Source of the DNA: Vibrio tubiashii ATCC 19109
GTDB taxonomy: Bacteria; Pseudomonadota; Gammaproteobacteria; Enterobacterales; Vibrionaceae
Length of the DNA: 64,000 bases
Assembly (NCBI RefSeq): GCF_000772105.1
Contig: NZ_CP009354.1
Span: 496,001 to 560,000, forward strand
Reading direction: 5' to 3'
Notes under the pieces: generated by a model
Told to the model about the DNA's origin: nothing
What the model saw: only the letters and a program-made list of their open reading frames with translations
Databases searched by the model: none
Shown: in pieces, positions 54,220 to 64,000 of the stretch
How the letters are laid out: each line of letters begins with the position of its first letter
Numbering within the stretch: the stretch's first letter is position 1
Made by a program: the position numbers and the translations under genes

Positions 54220-55782
54220 GTGAGTAAACGCCTACTCAAGTCAGGCATGATAGTTAGTGCTATGACCTTGATCTCTCGAGTTTTAGGCTTGGTTCGAGAT
54301 GTTGTTGTTGCCAATCTTATGGGGGCTGGTGCCAGTGCCGATGTGTTCTTCTTTGCCAACAAAATCCCTAACTTTTTAAGGCGCCTATTTGCTGAAGGTG
54401 CATTTTCACAAGCTTTTGTTCCTGTATTGACGGAATACCATGCCGCTGGAGAGATGGATAAAACTCGCCAGCTCATCGCGAGAGCAGCGGGCACATTAGG
54501 CGTTATTGTCTCTATTGTTACCGTGCTCGGCGTTTTAGGTTCAGGTGTGGTGACTGCGTTGTTTGGTTTCGGCTGGTTTTTAGACTGGCTTAACGGAGGA
54601 CCTTCGGCAGAAAAGTTTGAGCTCGCGAGCTTAATGCTCAAAATTACTTTCCCGTACTTATGGTTTATCACCTTTGTCGCTTTGTCGGGGGCGATTCTTA
54701 ATACGCTAGGTAAATTTGCAGTCTCTTCTTTTACGCCGGTTTTTCTCAATGTGATGATTATTCTATCTGCGTGGTTTATTGCGCCTCAATTATCACAACC
54801 TGAAATAGGTCTAGCGATAGGTGTTTTCCTTGGCGGCTTAGTCCAGTTTTTATTTCAGATCCCGTTCCTGATTAAAGCGGGAGTTATGGTTAAGCCTAAG
54901 TGGGGCTGGCGTGATCCGGGTGTAGTTAAGATTCGCACGTTAATGATTCCAGCACTGTTTGGTGTTTCTGTTAGCCAAATTAACCTATTGTTCGATACCT
55001 TTATCGCCAGTTTCCTTCAGACCGGTTCTATCAGTTGGCTTTATTACTCGGATCGACTGTTAGAGTTTCCGCTTGGCTTATTTGGTATTGCTATCGCAAC
55101 AGTCATTCTGCCTGCCTTGTCTCGAAAACATGTCGATGATCATAATGACGGTTTTGCGCAAACCATGGATTGGGGCGTACGTATGGTCACCTTACTCGGC
55201 ATTCCGGCCATGCTTGGTTTGATGGTATTGGCCAAACCTATGCTAATGGTGCTGTTTATGCGTGGAGAGTTTACTCCCCAAGACGTGAACTATGCCTCGA
55301 TGTCTCTGGTTGCTTACGCGTCAGGCTTACTCAACTTTATGTTGATTAAAGTACTGGCTCCAGGTTACTACTCGCGCCAAGACACCAAAACGCCAGTGAA
55401 ATATGGCATTATCGCGATGGTAACCAATATGGTTTTCAACGCTATCTTCGCTTGGTTCTATGGTTATGTTGGTCTTGCCATTGCAACCGCATTGTCTGCC
55501 TTTGTAAATATGTCTCTTCTATATAGAGGCTTGCACATTGCGGGTGTCTATCACCTGACCAAAAGAACGTTACTGTTTATAGCCAAGCTTGTTATTGCTG
55601 GTGGCTTAATGGTTGGTGCGATTTTGTGGCAGTTAGAAGATATGAGTGTGTGGCTAACTTGGACATTGCTAGAGCGAGTGATGTGGTTAACGGCATTGAT
55701 TGGATTAGGCGCGGGTGTTTATCTGTTGTCACTGCTTATTATGGGTGTTCGTTTAAAAGATCTAAAAGCGGCGACAGAATAA
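54220..55782 (+). CDS. murJ: Lipid II flippase MurJ (MviN)
   Basis: A 520-residue MOP-superfamily flippase that moves lipid II to the periplasmic face. About fourteen hydrophobic helices are visible; the N-terminal MTLISRVLGLVRDVVVANLM and AFSQAFVPVL blocks are family marks. The start is GTG 54220, with GAGGT 5 nt upstream; an in-frame TTG six codons earlier is rejected. Length equals that of V. cholerae MurJ as recalled. ribF follows after 91 bp. Confidence 0.95.
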   Translation: MSKRLLKSGMIVSAMTLISRVLGLVRDVVVANLMGAGASADVFFFANKIPNFLRRLFAEGAFSQAFVPVLTEYHAAGEMDKTRQLIARAAGTLGVIVSIVTVLGVLGSGVVTALFGFGWFLDWLNGGPSAEKFELASLMLKITFPYLWFITFVALSGAILNTLGKFAVSSFTPVFLNVMIILSAWFIAPQLSQPEIGLAIGVFLGGLVQFLFQIPFLIKAGVMVKPKWGWRDPGVVKIRTLMIPALFGVSVSQINLLFDTFIASFLQTGSISWLYYSDRLLEFPLGLFGIAIATVILPALSRKHVDDHNDGFAQTMDWGVRMVTLLGIPAMLGLMVLAKPMLMVLFMRGEFTPQDVNYASMSLVAYASGLLNFMLIKVLAPGYYSRQDTKTPVKYGIIAMVTNMVFNAIFAWFYGYVGLAIATALSAFVNMSLLYRGLHIAGVYHLTKRTLLFIAKLVIAGGLMVGAILWQLEDMSVWLTWTLLERVMWLTALIGLGAGVYLLSLLIMGVRLKDLKAATE

Positions 55783-55873
55783 GGGTGATTAGTATATAAT
55801 CCGTCAGTTTCACGCAACGTTAATTCTTTTTTTGAGAATTTGTAGTCAATAAATTAGTTTTTAGTAGTCTCCA

Positions 55874-56818
55874 ATGGAATTGATTCGAGGTATTCACAAC
55901 ATCAAACCACACCATCAAGGGTGTGTATTGACGATCGGAAATTTCGATGGTGTTCACCTCGGACATCAAGAAGTTTTGCGCCAAGTGTCTGAGCAAGCTA
56001 AACAATTAAGTTTGCCTTCAATTGTAATGACATTTGACCCTCAACCATTGGAGCTGTTTGCTAAAGATAAAGCACCTGCGCGCTTAACGCGTCTTAGAGA
56101 TAAGTTTGTTCAGTTGAGCAAATTGAATATCGAAAGGCTGCTTTGCGTGAACTTTAATCATCAATTCGCTAATCAAAGTGCTGACGAGTTTATTAGTGAC
56201 TTGTTGGTGAAGCGTTTGGGTGTTAAGTTTCTCGTCGTAGGTGATGATTTCTGCTTTGGTCGTGGCCGAAAAGGCAATTTTGCCATGCTGCAAGAAGCAG
56301 GCAAAAAGTACGGTTTTGAAGTGGTAAGCACTCAAAGCTTCTGTTTACAACAGTTACGTGTAAGCAGTACTGCGATTAGAGAAGCCTTAGCGCAAGATAA
56401 GCTTGAGCAAGCCGCTGAAATGCTTGGGCGTGATTACAGTATTAGTGGGCGAGTTTCTCACGGGAGAAAACTCGGCAGAACGATCGGTTTTCCGACGGCG
56501 AACATTCCACTAAAACGTTGCGTATCGCCAGTCTCTGGCGTGTATACCGTGCAAGCTTTGGGCTTGGGCGAAGAACCTGTCGGCGGTGTTGCCAATATCG
56601 GTAATAGACCGACAGTTAATGGCGTACGCCAACAACTCGAAGTACATTTATTCGACTTTAAAGCCAACTTATATGGCAAACAGCTAGAAATCGTACTTTT
56701 AGATAAGATTCGCGACGAACATAAATTTGAATCGTTCGAAGCTTTGAAACAACAAATTGAATTGGATGCTGAAGCAGCAAGGGTGTGGCTGCGTCAGTAT
56801 AAAGCCCAAGCGGTTTAG
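55874..56818 (+). CDS. ribF: Bifunctional riboflavin kinase / FAD synthetase
   Basis: A 314-residue enzyme making FMN and then FAD. The N-terminal adenylyltransferase domain has NFDGVHLGHQEV (residues 24-35) and an RVSSTAIREAL switch; the C-terminal kinase domain has GRTIGFPTANIP and PVGGVANIGNRPT. The neighbours murJ, ileS and lspA repeat the E. coli order ribF-ileS-lspA-fkpB-ispH. There is no clear terminator before ileS, 55 bp away. Confidence 0.96.
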   Translation: MELIRGIHNIKPHHQGCVLTIGNFDGVHLGHQEVLRQVSEQAKQLSLPSIVMTFDPQPLELFAKDKAPARLTRLRDKFVQLSKLNIERLLCVNFNHQFANQSADEFISDLLVKRLGVKFLVVGDDFCFGRGRKGNFAMLQEAGKKYGFEVVSTQSFCLQQLRVSSTAIREALAQDKLEQAAEMLGRDYSISGRVSHGRKLGRTIGFPTANIPLKRCVSPVSGVYTVQALGLGEEPVGGVANIGNRPTVNGVRQQLEVHLFDFKANLYGKQLEIVLLDKIRDEHKFESFEALKQQIELDAEAARVWLRQYKAQAV

Positions 56819-56873
56819 TTCGCTGCTTGGCATAATGTCTAACTGTCACCCAACACAACGGAATTAAGAATCG

Positions 56874-59702
56874 ATGAGTGAGTATAAAGATACCCTGAAC
56901 CTTCCTGAAACAGGGTTTCCGATGCGTGGCAATCTGGCAAATCGTGAGCCAGAAATGCTTAAGCGTTGGTATAAAGAAGACCTTTACGGTGAGATCCGTA
57001 AAGCGAAGAAAGGCAAAAAATCTTTCGTTCTACACGATGGCCCTCCATACGCGAATGGTGACATTCACATTGGTCACGCACTAAACAAGATTCTTAAAGA
57101 CATTATTATTAAATCCAAAACACTTTCTGGTTTTGATGCACCGTACATTCCTGGTTGGGACTGTCACGGTCTACCAATTGAACTAATGGTAGAAAAGAAA
57201 AAAGGCAAACCAGGCCAAAAAATCTCTGCGGCTGAGTTCCGTGAAGAGTGTCGTAAGTACGCGGCAGGTCAGGTAGAAGGTCAAAAAGAGAGCTTCAAAC
57301 GCCTAGGTATCATGGGGGAGTGGGACAAGCCTTACCGCACTATGGATTTTGCTACTGAAGCAAACATCATCCGTGCACTGGGTAAAATTGCTGATAACGG
57401 CCACCTACTAAAAGGTTTCAAACCAGTTCACTGGTGTACAGACTGTGGCTCTGCGCTTGCCGAAGCAGAAGTAGAGTACAAAGATAAAGTTTCTCCATCT
57501 ATCGACGTACGCTTTAAAGCGGCAGATGAAGCAGCGCTTTTATCTAAGTTCTCATTGAACGAAGGTCATGAAGGCGAAGGCGATATCTCTATCGTTATCT
57601 GGACAACCACACCTTGGACACTGCCAGCAAACCGCGCAGTATGTCTACGTGATGATCTAGAGTACGTGTTGATCCAAGTAGAAGGTGAGTCGAAGGAGCG
57701 CATCATCGTTGCTTCTGAGCTAGCGAAAGACGTGATGGATCGTGCGGGTATCGAGCACTTCCATAATCTTGGCTTTGCAAAAGGTAGCGACCTTGAGCTA
57801 TCTCAGTTCAATCACCCATTCTACGACTTCACGGTTCCTGCGATCCTTGGCGATCACGTAACCACGGATTCTGGTACTGGTGTGGTTCACACAGCACCTG
57901 GCCACGGTCAAGAAGACTTTGCAGTCGGTAACAAATACAACCTAGAAGTGGCTAACCCAGTAGGTTCAAACGGTGTTTACCTGCCGGATACTGAGCTATT
58001 TGCTGGCCAACACGTATTCAAAGCTAATGATGCAGTTGTTGAAACGCTAAAAGAGAAAGGCGCGCTGCTACATCACCACGCTTACGAGCACAGCTACCCG
58101 CACTGTTGGAGACACAAAACGCCAATCATCTTCCGAGCAACACCACAATGGTTCGTATCTATGGACCAAGCGGGCCTACGTGCAAAAGCACTAGAGTCAA
58201 TCAAAGGTGTTGAGTGGATGCCAGAGTGGGGTCAAAGCCGCATCGAAGGTATGATTGAAGGTCGCCCAGAGTGGTGTATCTCTCGTCAACGTACTTGGGG
58301 TGTGCCAATCGCTCTATTCGTTCACAAAGAAACGGCAGAGCTTCATCCAAACACTTTAGAGCTGATTGAGAAAGTGGCTCAGCTAGTTGAAGAGAAAGGC
58401 ATTCAAGCTTGGTGGGATCTAGAAATCTCTGACCTACTAGGTGAAGACGCGGATAAGTACGAGAAAGTACTCGATACGCTAGATGTATGGTTCGACTCAG
58501 GTGTGACTCACTACTCAGTAGTTGATGCTCGTGAAGAGTACAACGGCGCGTCAGCAGACTTATATCTAGAAGGCTCTGACCAACACCGCGGTTGGTTCCA
58601 ATCTTCACTCATTTCATCTATCGCGATGAAAGATGAAGCGCCATACAAGCAAGTGCTTACTCACGGTTTCGTGGTTGACGGTCAAGGCCGTAAGATGTCG
58701 AAATCTATCGGTAACGTAGTTGCGCCAAAAGATGTAACTAATAAGCTAGGTGCAGATATCCTGCGTCTATGGGTTGCTTCAACTGACTACACAGGTGAAG
58801 TTGCGGTTTCTGATGAAATCCTAAAACGCTCTGCAGATGCGTACCGTCGTATCCGTAACACAGCGCGTTTCTTCCTTGCTAACCTAAGCGGCTTTAACCC
58901 AGCAACGGATCTCGTTCCTGCTGAAGAAATGGTTGCTTTAGACCGTTGGGCTGTAGGTCGTGCACTAGCGGCACAAGAAGAGATCGTTAAAGCTTACGGT
59001 GAGTACAACACTCACGCAGTAACACAGCGTTTAATGCAGTTCTGTTCTATCGAAATGGGCTCATTTTACCTAGACGTGATTAAAGACCGTCAGTACACAG
59101 CGAAACTAGGCGGTCACGCTCAACGTAGCTGTCAGACAGCGCTTTACTACATCGTAGAAGCGCTTGTTCGTTGGATGGCGCCAATCATGTCGTTCACTGC
59201 AGACGAGATCTGGAACGAGATGCCAGGCGAGCGCGATAAGTTTGTCTTCACAGGCGAGTGGTATGAAGGTCTGTTCGGTCTAGCTGAAGGCGAAGAGCTG
59301 AACAACGAATTCTGGGCTGAAATCCAAGCGGTTCGTGGTGGTGTGAACAAACTGCTAGAAGACGCTCGTAAAGAGAAGACAATTGGTGGTTCTCTGCAAG
59401 CTGAAGTGACGCTTTACGCTGATGATGCACTAGCGGCGAAACTAAGCAAGCTAGAAGATGAGCTACGTTTTGCACTACTGACTTCAGCAGCGGTTGTTAA
59501 GCCTCTAAGCGAGAAATCAGAAGCGGCGCAAGCAACAGATGTCGAAGGTCTGTTTGTTGAAGTGAAAGCAACTGAAAACGAGAAGTGTGACCGCTGCTGG
59601 CACCACACTCCAGATGTTGGCACAATCGCAGGTCACGAGAAAATCTGTGGTCGTTGTGTGTCTAACGTTGATGGTGAAGGCGAAGTGCGCAAATTCGCTT
59701 AA
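56874..59702 (+). CDS. ileS: Isoleucyl-tRNA synthetase
   Basis: A 942-residue class I synthetase. HIGH is in [13 protein letters not shown] (about residue 64), the editing domain spans about 200-400 with [16 protein letters not shown], and KMSKS is in [10 protein letters not shown] (about 605). The C-terminal zinc finger has CDRCW and CGRC pairs near residue 905. It is of the normal bacterial (mupirocin-sensitive) type by length. A hairpin with a T-run separates it from lspA. Confidence 0.97.
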   Translation: MSEYKDTLNLPETGFPMRGNLANREPEMLKRWYKEDLYGEIRKAKKGKKSFVLHDGPPYANGDIHIGHALNKILKDIIIKSKTLSGFDAPYIPGWDCHGLPIELMVEKKKGKPGQKISAAEFREECRKYAAGQVEGQKESFKRLGIMGEWDKPYRTMDFATEANIIRALGKIADNGHLLKGFKPVHWCTDCGSALAEAEVEYKDKVSPSIDVRFKAADEAALLSKFSLNEGHEGEGDISIVIWTTTPWTLPANRAVCLRDDLEYVLIQVEGESKERIIVASELAKDVMDRAGIEHFHNLGFAKGSDLELSQFNHPFYDFTVPAILGDHVTTDSGTGVVHTAPGHGQEDFAVGNKYNLEVANPVGSNGVYLPDTELFAGQHVFKANDAVVETLKEKGALLHHHAYEHSYPHCWRHKTPIIFRATPQWFVSMDQAGLRAKALESIKGVEWMPEWGQSRIEGMIEGRPEWCISRQRTWGVPIALFVHKETAELHPNTLELIEKVAQLVEEKGIQAWWDLEISDLLGEDADKYEKVLDTLDVWFDSGVTHYSVVDAREEYNGASADLYLEGSDQHRGWFQSSLISSIAMKDEAPYKQVLTHGFVVDGQGRKMSKSIGNVVAPKDVTNKLGADILRLWVASTDYTGEVAVSDEILKRSADAYRRIRNTARFFLANLSGFNPATDLVPAEEMVALDRWAVGRALAAQEEIVKAYGEYNTHAVTQRLMQFCSIEMGSFYLDVIKDRQYTAKLGGHAQRSCQTALYYIVEALVRWMAPIMSFTADEIWNEMPGERDKFVFTGEWYEGLFGLAEGEELNNEFWAEIQAVRGGVNKLLEDARKEKTIGGSLQAEVTLYADDALAAKLSKLEDELRFALLTSAAVVKPLSEKSEAAQATDVEGLFVEVKATENEKCDRCWHHTPDVGTIAGHEKICGRCVSNVDGEGEVRKFA

Positions 59703-59732
59703 GATTAGCGGAACTTTATTAAAATAATCTAG

Positions 59733-59760
59733 CCCCAGTATCTACTGGGGTTATTTTTAG
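59733..59760 (+). terminator. Hairpin with T-run between ileS and lspA
   Basis: CCCCAGT/ACTGGGG (59733-59739 and 59744-59750), then TTATTTTT. It ends 8 nt before the lspA ATG and may lower lspA expression relative to ileS. Confidence 0.6.
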
Positions 59761-59767
59761 GAACTTT

Positions 59768-60277
59768 ATGAGCGAACAAACATTTACTCTAAAGCAATCA
59801 GGCGTACGTTGGCTGTGGCTAGCCTTGGTTATCTTCCTTGCGGATATTGGCATCAAGCTATTCGTAATGGATAACATGGGTTATGGCTGGGCGAATCGAA
59901 TTGAGGTACTGCCTTTCTTTAATCTATTGTATGTCCATAACTATGGTGCTGCGTTTAGCTTTTTGAGCGACCAAGCGGGTTGGCAACGTTGGCTATTTAC
60001 CGGTATCGCGTTTGTGGTAACAGGTATGCTGACTTACTGGATGAGCAAACTTCCGGCACAAGAGAAATGGAACAACATTGCTTACGCCATGATCATTGGT
60101 GGGGCTGTGGGCAACGTGTTTGACCGTGTCGTCCACGGCTTTGTGGTCGACTACCTAGACTTCTTCTGGGGTAATTATCACTGGCCAGCATTCAACTTAG
60201 CCGATACCACTATCTGTATTGGAGCAGCAATGATTATTCTTGATGGCTTTCGCAAGAAAGAAGATGCCAAAGCCTAA
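59768..60277 (+). CDS. lspA: Lipoprotein signal peptidase (SPase II)
   Basis: A 169-residue aspartic protease with four membrane helices that cleaves lipid-modified prolipoproteins. The catalytic Asp residues lie in [18 protein letters not shown] and [12 protein letters not shown]. It acts after Lgt, encoded at 48556. AGGA lies 7 nt before the ATG. It sits in the ribF-ileS-lspA-fkpB-ispH run. Confidence 0.96.
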   Translation: MSEQTFTLKQSGVRWLWLALVIFLADIGIKLFVMDNMGYGWANRIEVLPFFNLLYVHNYGAAFSFLSDQAGWQRWLFTGIAFVVTGMLTYWMSKLPAQEKWNNIAYAMIIGGAVGNVFDRVVHGFVVDYLDFFWGNYHWPAFNLADTTICIGAAMIILDGFRKKEDAKA

Positions 60278-60300
60278 TTCGTGATAAATTGAATAACCCT

Positions 60301-60333
60301 AGGCGCTGTCGGTTGATTCCGGTAGCGCTTTTT
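60301..60333 (+). terminator. Terminator of lspA
   Basis: A 10-bp stem with two G-T pairs (60303-60312 and 60319-60328), followed by T5. Confidence 0.75.
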
Positions 60334-60334
60334 A

Positions 60335-60382
60335 GTATACCCGTCATATTTGAAGCCGCAGCTTCAACTATTTAGGGTATAC
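60335..60382. repeat. 48-bp imperfect palindrome between lspA and fkpB
   Basis: GTATACCC (60335-60342) pairs with GGGTATAC (60375-60382), and GAAGC with GCTTC across a CGCA loop; the middle pairs partly. It starts 2 bp after the lspA terminator and ends 35 bp before fkpB. Length and symmetry suggest a dispersed palindromic repeat or a large RNA hairpin. Confidence 0.55.
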
Positions 60383-60417
60383 ACCTATAAAAATAACGAC
60401 CTCAAGGAAGCAGTAAC

Positions 60418-60849
60418 GTGACTACCATTGCCCAAGATTCTGCAGTAACTCTGCACTTTACCATTAAGATGAATGACGGCTCTGTTGCCGACAGTACCCA
60501 CAATATGGGAAAACCAGCCAAGCTAGTGATTGGTGATGGCAGCTTGAGTGATAACTTTGAACAGTGTCTTCTCGGGCTAAGTAGTGGCGAGAAAAAGGCC
60601 ATTGAGCTTAAAGCGCAAGACGCGTTTGGTATGCCTAACCCAGACAATATCCACCACATGGACAGAACTAAGTTTGTCGGTGATGCAGAAGTTGAAGTTG
60701 GAACGATTATGGCGTTCTCAGGCCCTGATGGGATGGAAATTCCTGGAATCATTAAAGAAATTGCTGGGGACTCAGTGACCGTTGACTTTAACCACCCTCT
60801 AGCAGGACAAGATGTGACTTTTGAAGTTGAAATTTTGTCAGTAGAATAG
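60418..60849 (+). CDS. fkpB: FKBP-type peptidyl-prolyl isomerase FkpB (SlpA family)
   Basis: A 143-residue SlyD-like isomerase: an FKBP half ([17 protein letters not shown], the start of the usual fold) with an inserted IF/chaperone domain (about 70-125), then the closing strand [10 protein letters not shown]. The His-rich SlyD tail is absent, as in FkpB. The start is GTG 60418, with AAGGAAG about 8 nt before it. ispH follows 26 bp later. Confidence 0.93.
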   Translation: MTTIAQDSAVTLHFTIKMNDGSVADSTHNMGKPAKLVIGDGSLSDNFEQCLLGLSSGEKKAIELKAQDAFGMPNPDNIHHMDRTKFVGDAEVEVGTIMAFSGPDGMEIPGIIKEIAGDSVTVDFNHPLAGQDVTFEVEILSVE

Positions 60850-60875
60850 CGAGCCAAAGCGAAAATATAATCATC

Positions 60876-61841
60876 ATGAGCAATGAAATGAAAATTAAGT
60901 TAGCTAACCCACGTGGCTTTTGTGCCGGTGTTGATCGCGCGATCAGCATTGTTGAGCGAGCACTCGAAATGTACCAACCGCCAATCTACGTACGCCATGA
61001 AGTGGTACACAACCGATTTGTGGTGGAAGGGCTAAAACAACGTGGTGCTATCTTTGTTGAAGAGTTACATGAAGTACCTGATGACAACATCGTAATCTTC
61101 TCGGCTCATGGTGTTTCTCAAGCGGTACGCAAAGAAGCCAAAGAGCGCGACTTAACCGTATTTGACGCCACTTGCCCATTGGTGACTAAAGTTCATATGG
61201 AAGTGGCGCGCGCAAGCCGTAAGCATATGGAAGTTGTACTTATAGGACACGCAGGCCACCCTGAAGTCGAAGGAACCATGGGGCAATATGCGAGTGAGCA
61301 AGGTGGTATGTACCTAGTTGAAACTCCGGCAGACGTAGTTAGCTTAAAAGAGCAAGTGAAAGATCCAAGTCACTTACACTACGTTAGCCAAACAACACTG
61401 TCTGTGGATGAAACTGCGGATGTGATTGAAGAGCTGCGACGCGTCTTCCCTGATATTCAAGGGCCTCGTAAAGATGATATCTGCTATGCTACACAAAACC
61501 GCCAAGATGCCGTGCGTGAAATGGCGACCGATGTGGATGTCGTGATTGTGGTTGGCTCTAAAAACTCATCTAACTCGACTCGCTTAAAAGAGCTTGCAGA
61601 GAAGCTAGGTACGCCGGGTTACCTGACCGATTGCCCTGAAGACATCGAGCCTAAGTGGTTTGAAGGTAAAGTGAGAGTCGGCGTAACCGCTGGAGCTTCT
61701 GCGCCAGAAGAACTGGTTAATAAGATCTTAGATCGTATTAAAGATCTGGTAGGCACTCGCTCTGTCGAAGAGATCCAAGGCCGTGAAGAAAACATGTTCT
61801 TTGAAGTGCCTAAAGAGCTACAAATTAAACAAGTCGACTAA
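60876..61841 (+). CDS. ispH: 4-hydroxy-3-methylbut-2-enyl diphosphate reductase
   Basis: A 321-residue [4Fe-4S] enzyme giving IPP and DMAPP, the last step of the MEP pathway. The cluster Cys residues are in [11 protein letters not shown] (C16), [11 protein letters not shown] and [18 protein letters not shown] and GSKNSSNS line the active site. ATG 60876 is used, but ATG 60888 ([10 protein letters not shown]) corresponds to the usual family start, and neither has a good ribosome binding site. ErpA, encoded at 10145, is a likely cluster donor. Confidence 0.95.
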   Translation: MSNEMKIKLANPRGFCAGVDRAISIVERALEMYQPPIYVRHEVVHNRFVVEGLKQRGAIFVEELHEVPDDNIVIFSAHGVSQAVRKEAKERDLTVFDATCPLVTKVHMEVARASRKHMEVVLIGHAGHPEVEGTMGQYASEQGGMYLVETPADVVSLKEQVKDPSHLHYVSQTTLSVDETADVIEELRRVFPDIQGPRKDDICYATQNRQDAVREMATDVDVVIVVGSKNSSNSTRLKELAEKLGTPGYLTDCPEDIEPKWFEGKVRVGVTAGASAPEELVNKILDRIKDLVGTRSVEEIQGREENMFFEVPKELQIKQVD

Positions 61842-61860
61842 CTGAGTTGAATCTTAATCC

Positions 61861-61895
61861 AGCCCCTAACTTACTCTTAAGTTAGGGGCTTTTTT
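61861..61895 (+). terminator. Terminator of ispH
   Basis: A perfect 13-bp stem (61861-61873 and 61878-61890), followed by T5. Confidence 0.93.
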
Positions 61896-62048
61896 GTACC
61901 TGTTTTTAAATATCTAGTTTGTTAATAATCATATAAGTTTCAAGATTATATGTTGTGAGTCGTATTTTCTTGCCATTGCTTGTTGTGTATTACATTTGAG
62001 TCACGCGGAACGATATAGTGCGATTAGTAATTGGACTAGGAGTCGTTC

Positions 62049-64000
62049 ATGCAAGTTATTAAAAAGTGGCTTACTTTTTCTATCGTTTTACTTGTCGTCG
62101 GTTGCAATAGTGATCTCGACAAATCCATTCCAGAAGACGCGAACTGGATCCAGTATCAACTCGATAATGGGTTGCGCTACCATCTCTACCCAACAGAGGA
62201 TAAAGAGGTTTCAATTCGCCTCATGATTCACGCAGGCTCGATCCAAGAGGCTGACGATCAGCAAGGCTATGCTCATTTTGTTGAGCATATGGCGTTTAAT
62301 GGCAGCCGTAATTTTACAGGTAACGAAGTAATTAAGCTGTTCGAGAAAACAGGCGGCAGCTTTGGTGCCGATATTAACGCCTTCACTGGATACCAACTGA
62401 CAACGTATAAAATGGATCTCTCCGATCAAGAACATCTCACACTCGCTTTGACTTGGATGAGAGATGTCGCAGACGGTATTAAGTTTGAACCTGAGCAGGT
62501 GGAGCGCGAGAAGGGCGTTATTCTTGGTGAGTTCCGCGCTACTCGACCAGAGAATGAGCCTTTGTTTACCAAAGCGTATCTAGAAGCAATAAAAGGTACG
62601 TTGGTAGAGGGGAAGGATCCTCTAGGGACTCAAGAGTCAGTGAAGCAGGCGTCTGTAGAAGGACTGAAAAACTACTACCAAACATGGTACCAACCGCAAA
62701 ATGCCGAGTTGATCATCTCCGGCAACATCAACAGTGAAGAGCTTTCAAAGCTTATCGCACAGCAATTTTCAACTTGGAAAAGCAATGGTAAGCCAGCGGT
62801 TAAAAAGCAACGTGATTACAGCATTAACGAAGAGTCATACACCTTATTAGTGGGGGAGATGGAGTCACCAAGCTTACATTTCCTAGTTGAGCGAGGGTCT
62901 ATCGCCATCACCACTTTTAAGCAGCAGTATCAATACTGGCTAGATGATGTTACTCAGCAGTTAATCTCTCAACGACTTCACGCCGCGTTTAACAATGCCG
63001 CTCAAGCGGTGCAATATTCGGGAAGCTACACTCAATGGATTGAATACAACCGATATTCAGCAGCGAGCATTGCTTTTTCGGCTGATAACAGAGAGGCGAG
63101 TCAGCAACTATTTTTAGAGACTTTACGCTCATTAAGAGACTATGGGGTTAGCCAAAGTGAGCTAGAGAGTATTATGACTGGCTATCGTAATAGTTTGTCT
63201 AACTTCGATAGTGAATGGGATAAGCGTAAGCCATTGCAAATCGTGGATGACAAGGTGTTCGCAATTGAACAAGCTATGCCAGTACAAAGTCGAGAGACAA
63301 ATCGCAAAGCCCTGAGTGAGTTTGTTACGCATGTTGATTTGAAGCGAGTCAATGAGAACATAGATGATCTGCTTTCGTCCGATCTCTCCTGGCTTCAAGG
63401 TTATAGTGCAGACGAATCTTTGAGTGCGTTAGAGCAGCAGTTCAATAAACTCCCTGAGCAGTATGCTCAAGCCGGCTTTAAACCGTTAGCGTTGCAGCAA
63501 GTGACCTCAGAGCTGAAACAACCCGCGACACAGGGCGAGCTAGTGTCGCAAGTGGATAGAGAACGTGACTTCACCGTATGGCAATTGAGTAATGGTGTCG
63601 AAGTGTGGTACCAGCGTGATCCGAAAGCAGGTAAAAGAGCACATATTGTCTATGCGAGCCAAGGTGGTAAAGCAGCCCTTACTCCTGATTTGTACGCAGC
63701 AAGTGATTTACTGCCACAGTCTGCCGCCCGAAGTGGGCTAGGAGAGTTTAGCGGCGCGCAATTTGACAGCTACTTGCGTAAGAAAGATATCGCAGTGTTT
63801 CCATTTATTGGTCTGACGTTTCATGGGGTAGAGATAAACGCTACGGCGAAAGAGCTACCCTTAGCTCTGAATACTATCTTTAACATTACAACTGAGGTGA
63901 AGGTTGAGTCGCGTCAACTCGAAGCCGTGAAGCAAGAGTTTTATGAGAACAATAGCGCTTATTACAACTCCCCTGAAGGGAAATGGTACAAAGCGATCAA
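62049..64000 (+). CDS. M16-family zinc peptidase, lipoprotein (3' end outside window)
   Basis: The frame is open from ATG 62049 to the end of the window, about 650 codons, so the gene is partial. A lipoprotein signal ends at Cys19 (LLVVGC). The zinc motif H76-F-V-E-H80 lies in GYAHFVEHMAFNG, with a likely third ligand E161 in GVILGEFR. A second, inactive M16 repeat appears to begin around residue 500 (FTVWQLSNGVEVWYQ). It is an insulinase/pitrilysin relative anchored in a membrane, probably the outer one facing the periplasm. The substrate is unknown. GGAG lies 7-10 nt before the ATG. Confidence 0.88.
   Translation, partial: MQVIKKWLTFSIVLLVVGCNSDLDKSIPEDANWIQYQLDNGLRYHLYPTEDKEVSIRLMIHAGSIQEADDQQGYAHFVEHMAFNGSRNFTGNEVIKLFEKTGGSFGADINAFTGYQLTTYKMDLSDQEHLTLALTWMRDVADGIKFEPEQVEREKGVILGEFRATRPENEPLFTKAYLEAIKGTLVEGKDPLGTQESVKQASVEGLKNYYQTWYQPQNAELIISGNINSEELSKLIAQQFSTWKSNGKPAVKKQRDYSINEESYTLLVGEMESPSLHFLVERGSIAITTFKQQYQYWLDDVTQQLISQRLHAAFNNAAQAVQYSGSYTQWIEYNRYSAASIAFSADNREASQQLFLETLRSLRDYGVSQSELESIMTGYRNSLSNFDSEWDKRKPLQIVDDKVFAIEQAMPVQSRETNRKALSEFVTHVDLKRVNENIDDLLSSDLSWLQGYSADESLSALEQQFNKLPEQYAQAGFKPLALQQVTSELKQPATQGELVSQVDRERDFTVWQLSNGVEVWYQRDPKAGKRAHIVYASQGGKAALTPDLYAASDLLPQSAARSGLGEFSGAQFDSYLRKKDIAVFPFIGLTFHGVEINATAKELPLALNTIFNITTEVKVESRQLEAVKQEFYENNSAYYNSPEGKWYKAI

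Noticed and set aside
1..64000. tRNA, rRNA, insertion sequences or prophage genes
   Set aside because: Gaps were read on both strands; no cloverleaf, rRNA segment, transposase or phage gene was recognised.

Overview
The window is a stretch of the large chromosome of a Vibrio species. The evidence is gene content and order. A chitin-binding periplasmic protein and the orphan chitin sensor ChiS (phospho-site positions H469 and D772 as recalled for V. cholerae) lie next to each other. The porin OmpU, VpsR (D59), RocS, HlyU and NptA are all present. The order follows, as far as I recall it, the V. cholerae VC0620-VC0685 region. The species cannot be fixed from the sequence. No rRNA, tRNA, prophage, transposase or CRISPR array was seen.

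Layout. 0.2-6 kb: cbp and chiS (chitin sensing), with a structured leader before cbp. 6-10.5 kb: rsmC, a PerM-family membrane protein, a 39-residue Cys-rich peptide, hemL and erpA. 10.7-16.3 kb: a two-gene RND efflux system and the M23 endopeptidase shyC. 16.4-21.4 kb: tyrS, an MgtE-like transporter with a long leader, dacB and ompU. 22-28 kb: greA, yhbY, rlmE, ftsH, folP, glmM. 28-32.8 kb: holD, rimI, rocS, prfC. 33-39.7 kb: srmB, trmN6, brnQ, prfB (programmed +1 frameshift) and lysS. 40-44.3 kb: vpsR, a 39-residue ORF, a DUF1127 protein, tas, a small conserved protein and mutH. 44.9-50.2 kb: the rppH-ptsP-TSUP-lgt-thyA run. 50.7-54 kb: nptA, nhaR, hlyU, rpsT. 54.2-61.8 kb: murJ, ribF, ileS, lspA, fkpB, ispH. 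The window ends inside an M16 lipoprotein peptidase (62049-64000).

Most genes are housekeeping. The lifestyle genes concern chitin (cbp, chiS), biofilm and c-di-GMP (rocS, vpsR), outer-membrane permeability (ompU, RND pump), phosphate and sodium (nptA, nhaR) and virulence regulation (hlyU).

The unusual material is mostly between genes. (1) The mutH-rppH gap holds three perfect DnaA boxes and six GATC sites and looks like a DARS2-type locus. (2) Two composite repeat elements, both between convergent genes (prfC/srmB and thyA/nptA), share 43-bp tandem units with covarying hairpins, an 8-bp microsatellite and an inverted closing module. (3) The mgtE-like gene has a leader with a 14-codon ORF and terminator-like hairpins. 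(4) greA has a leader terminator. (5) nptA has a well-placed PHO box. (6) cbp has a leader with competing hairpins.
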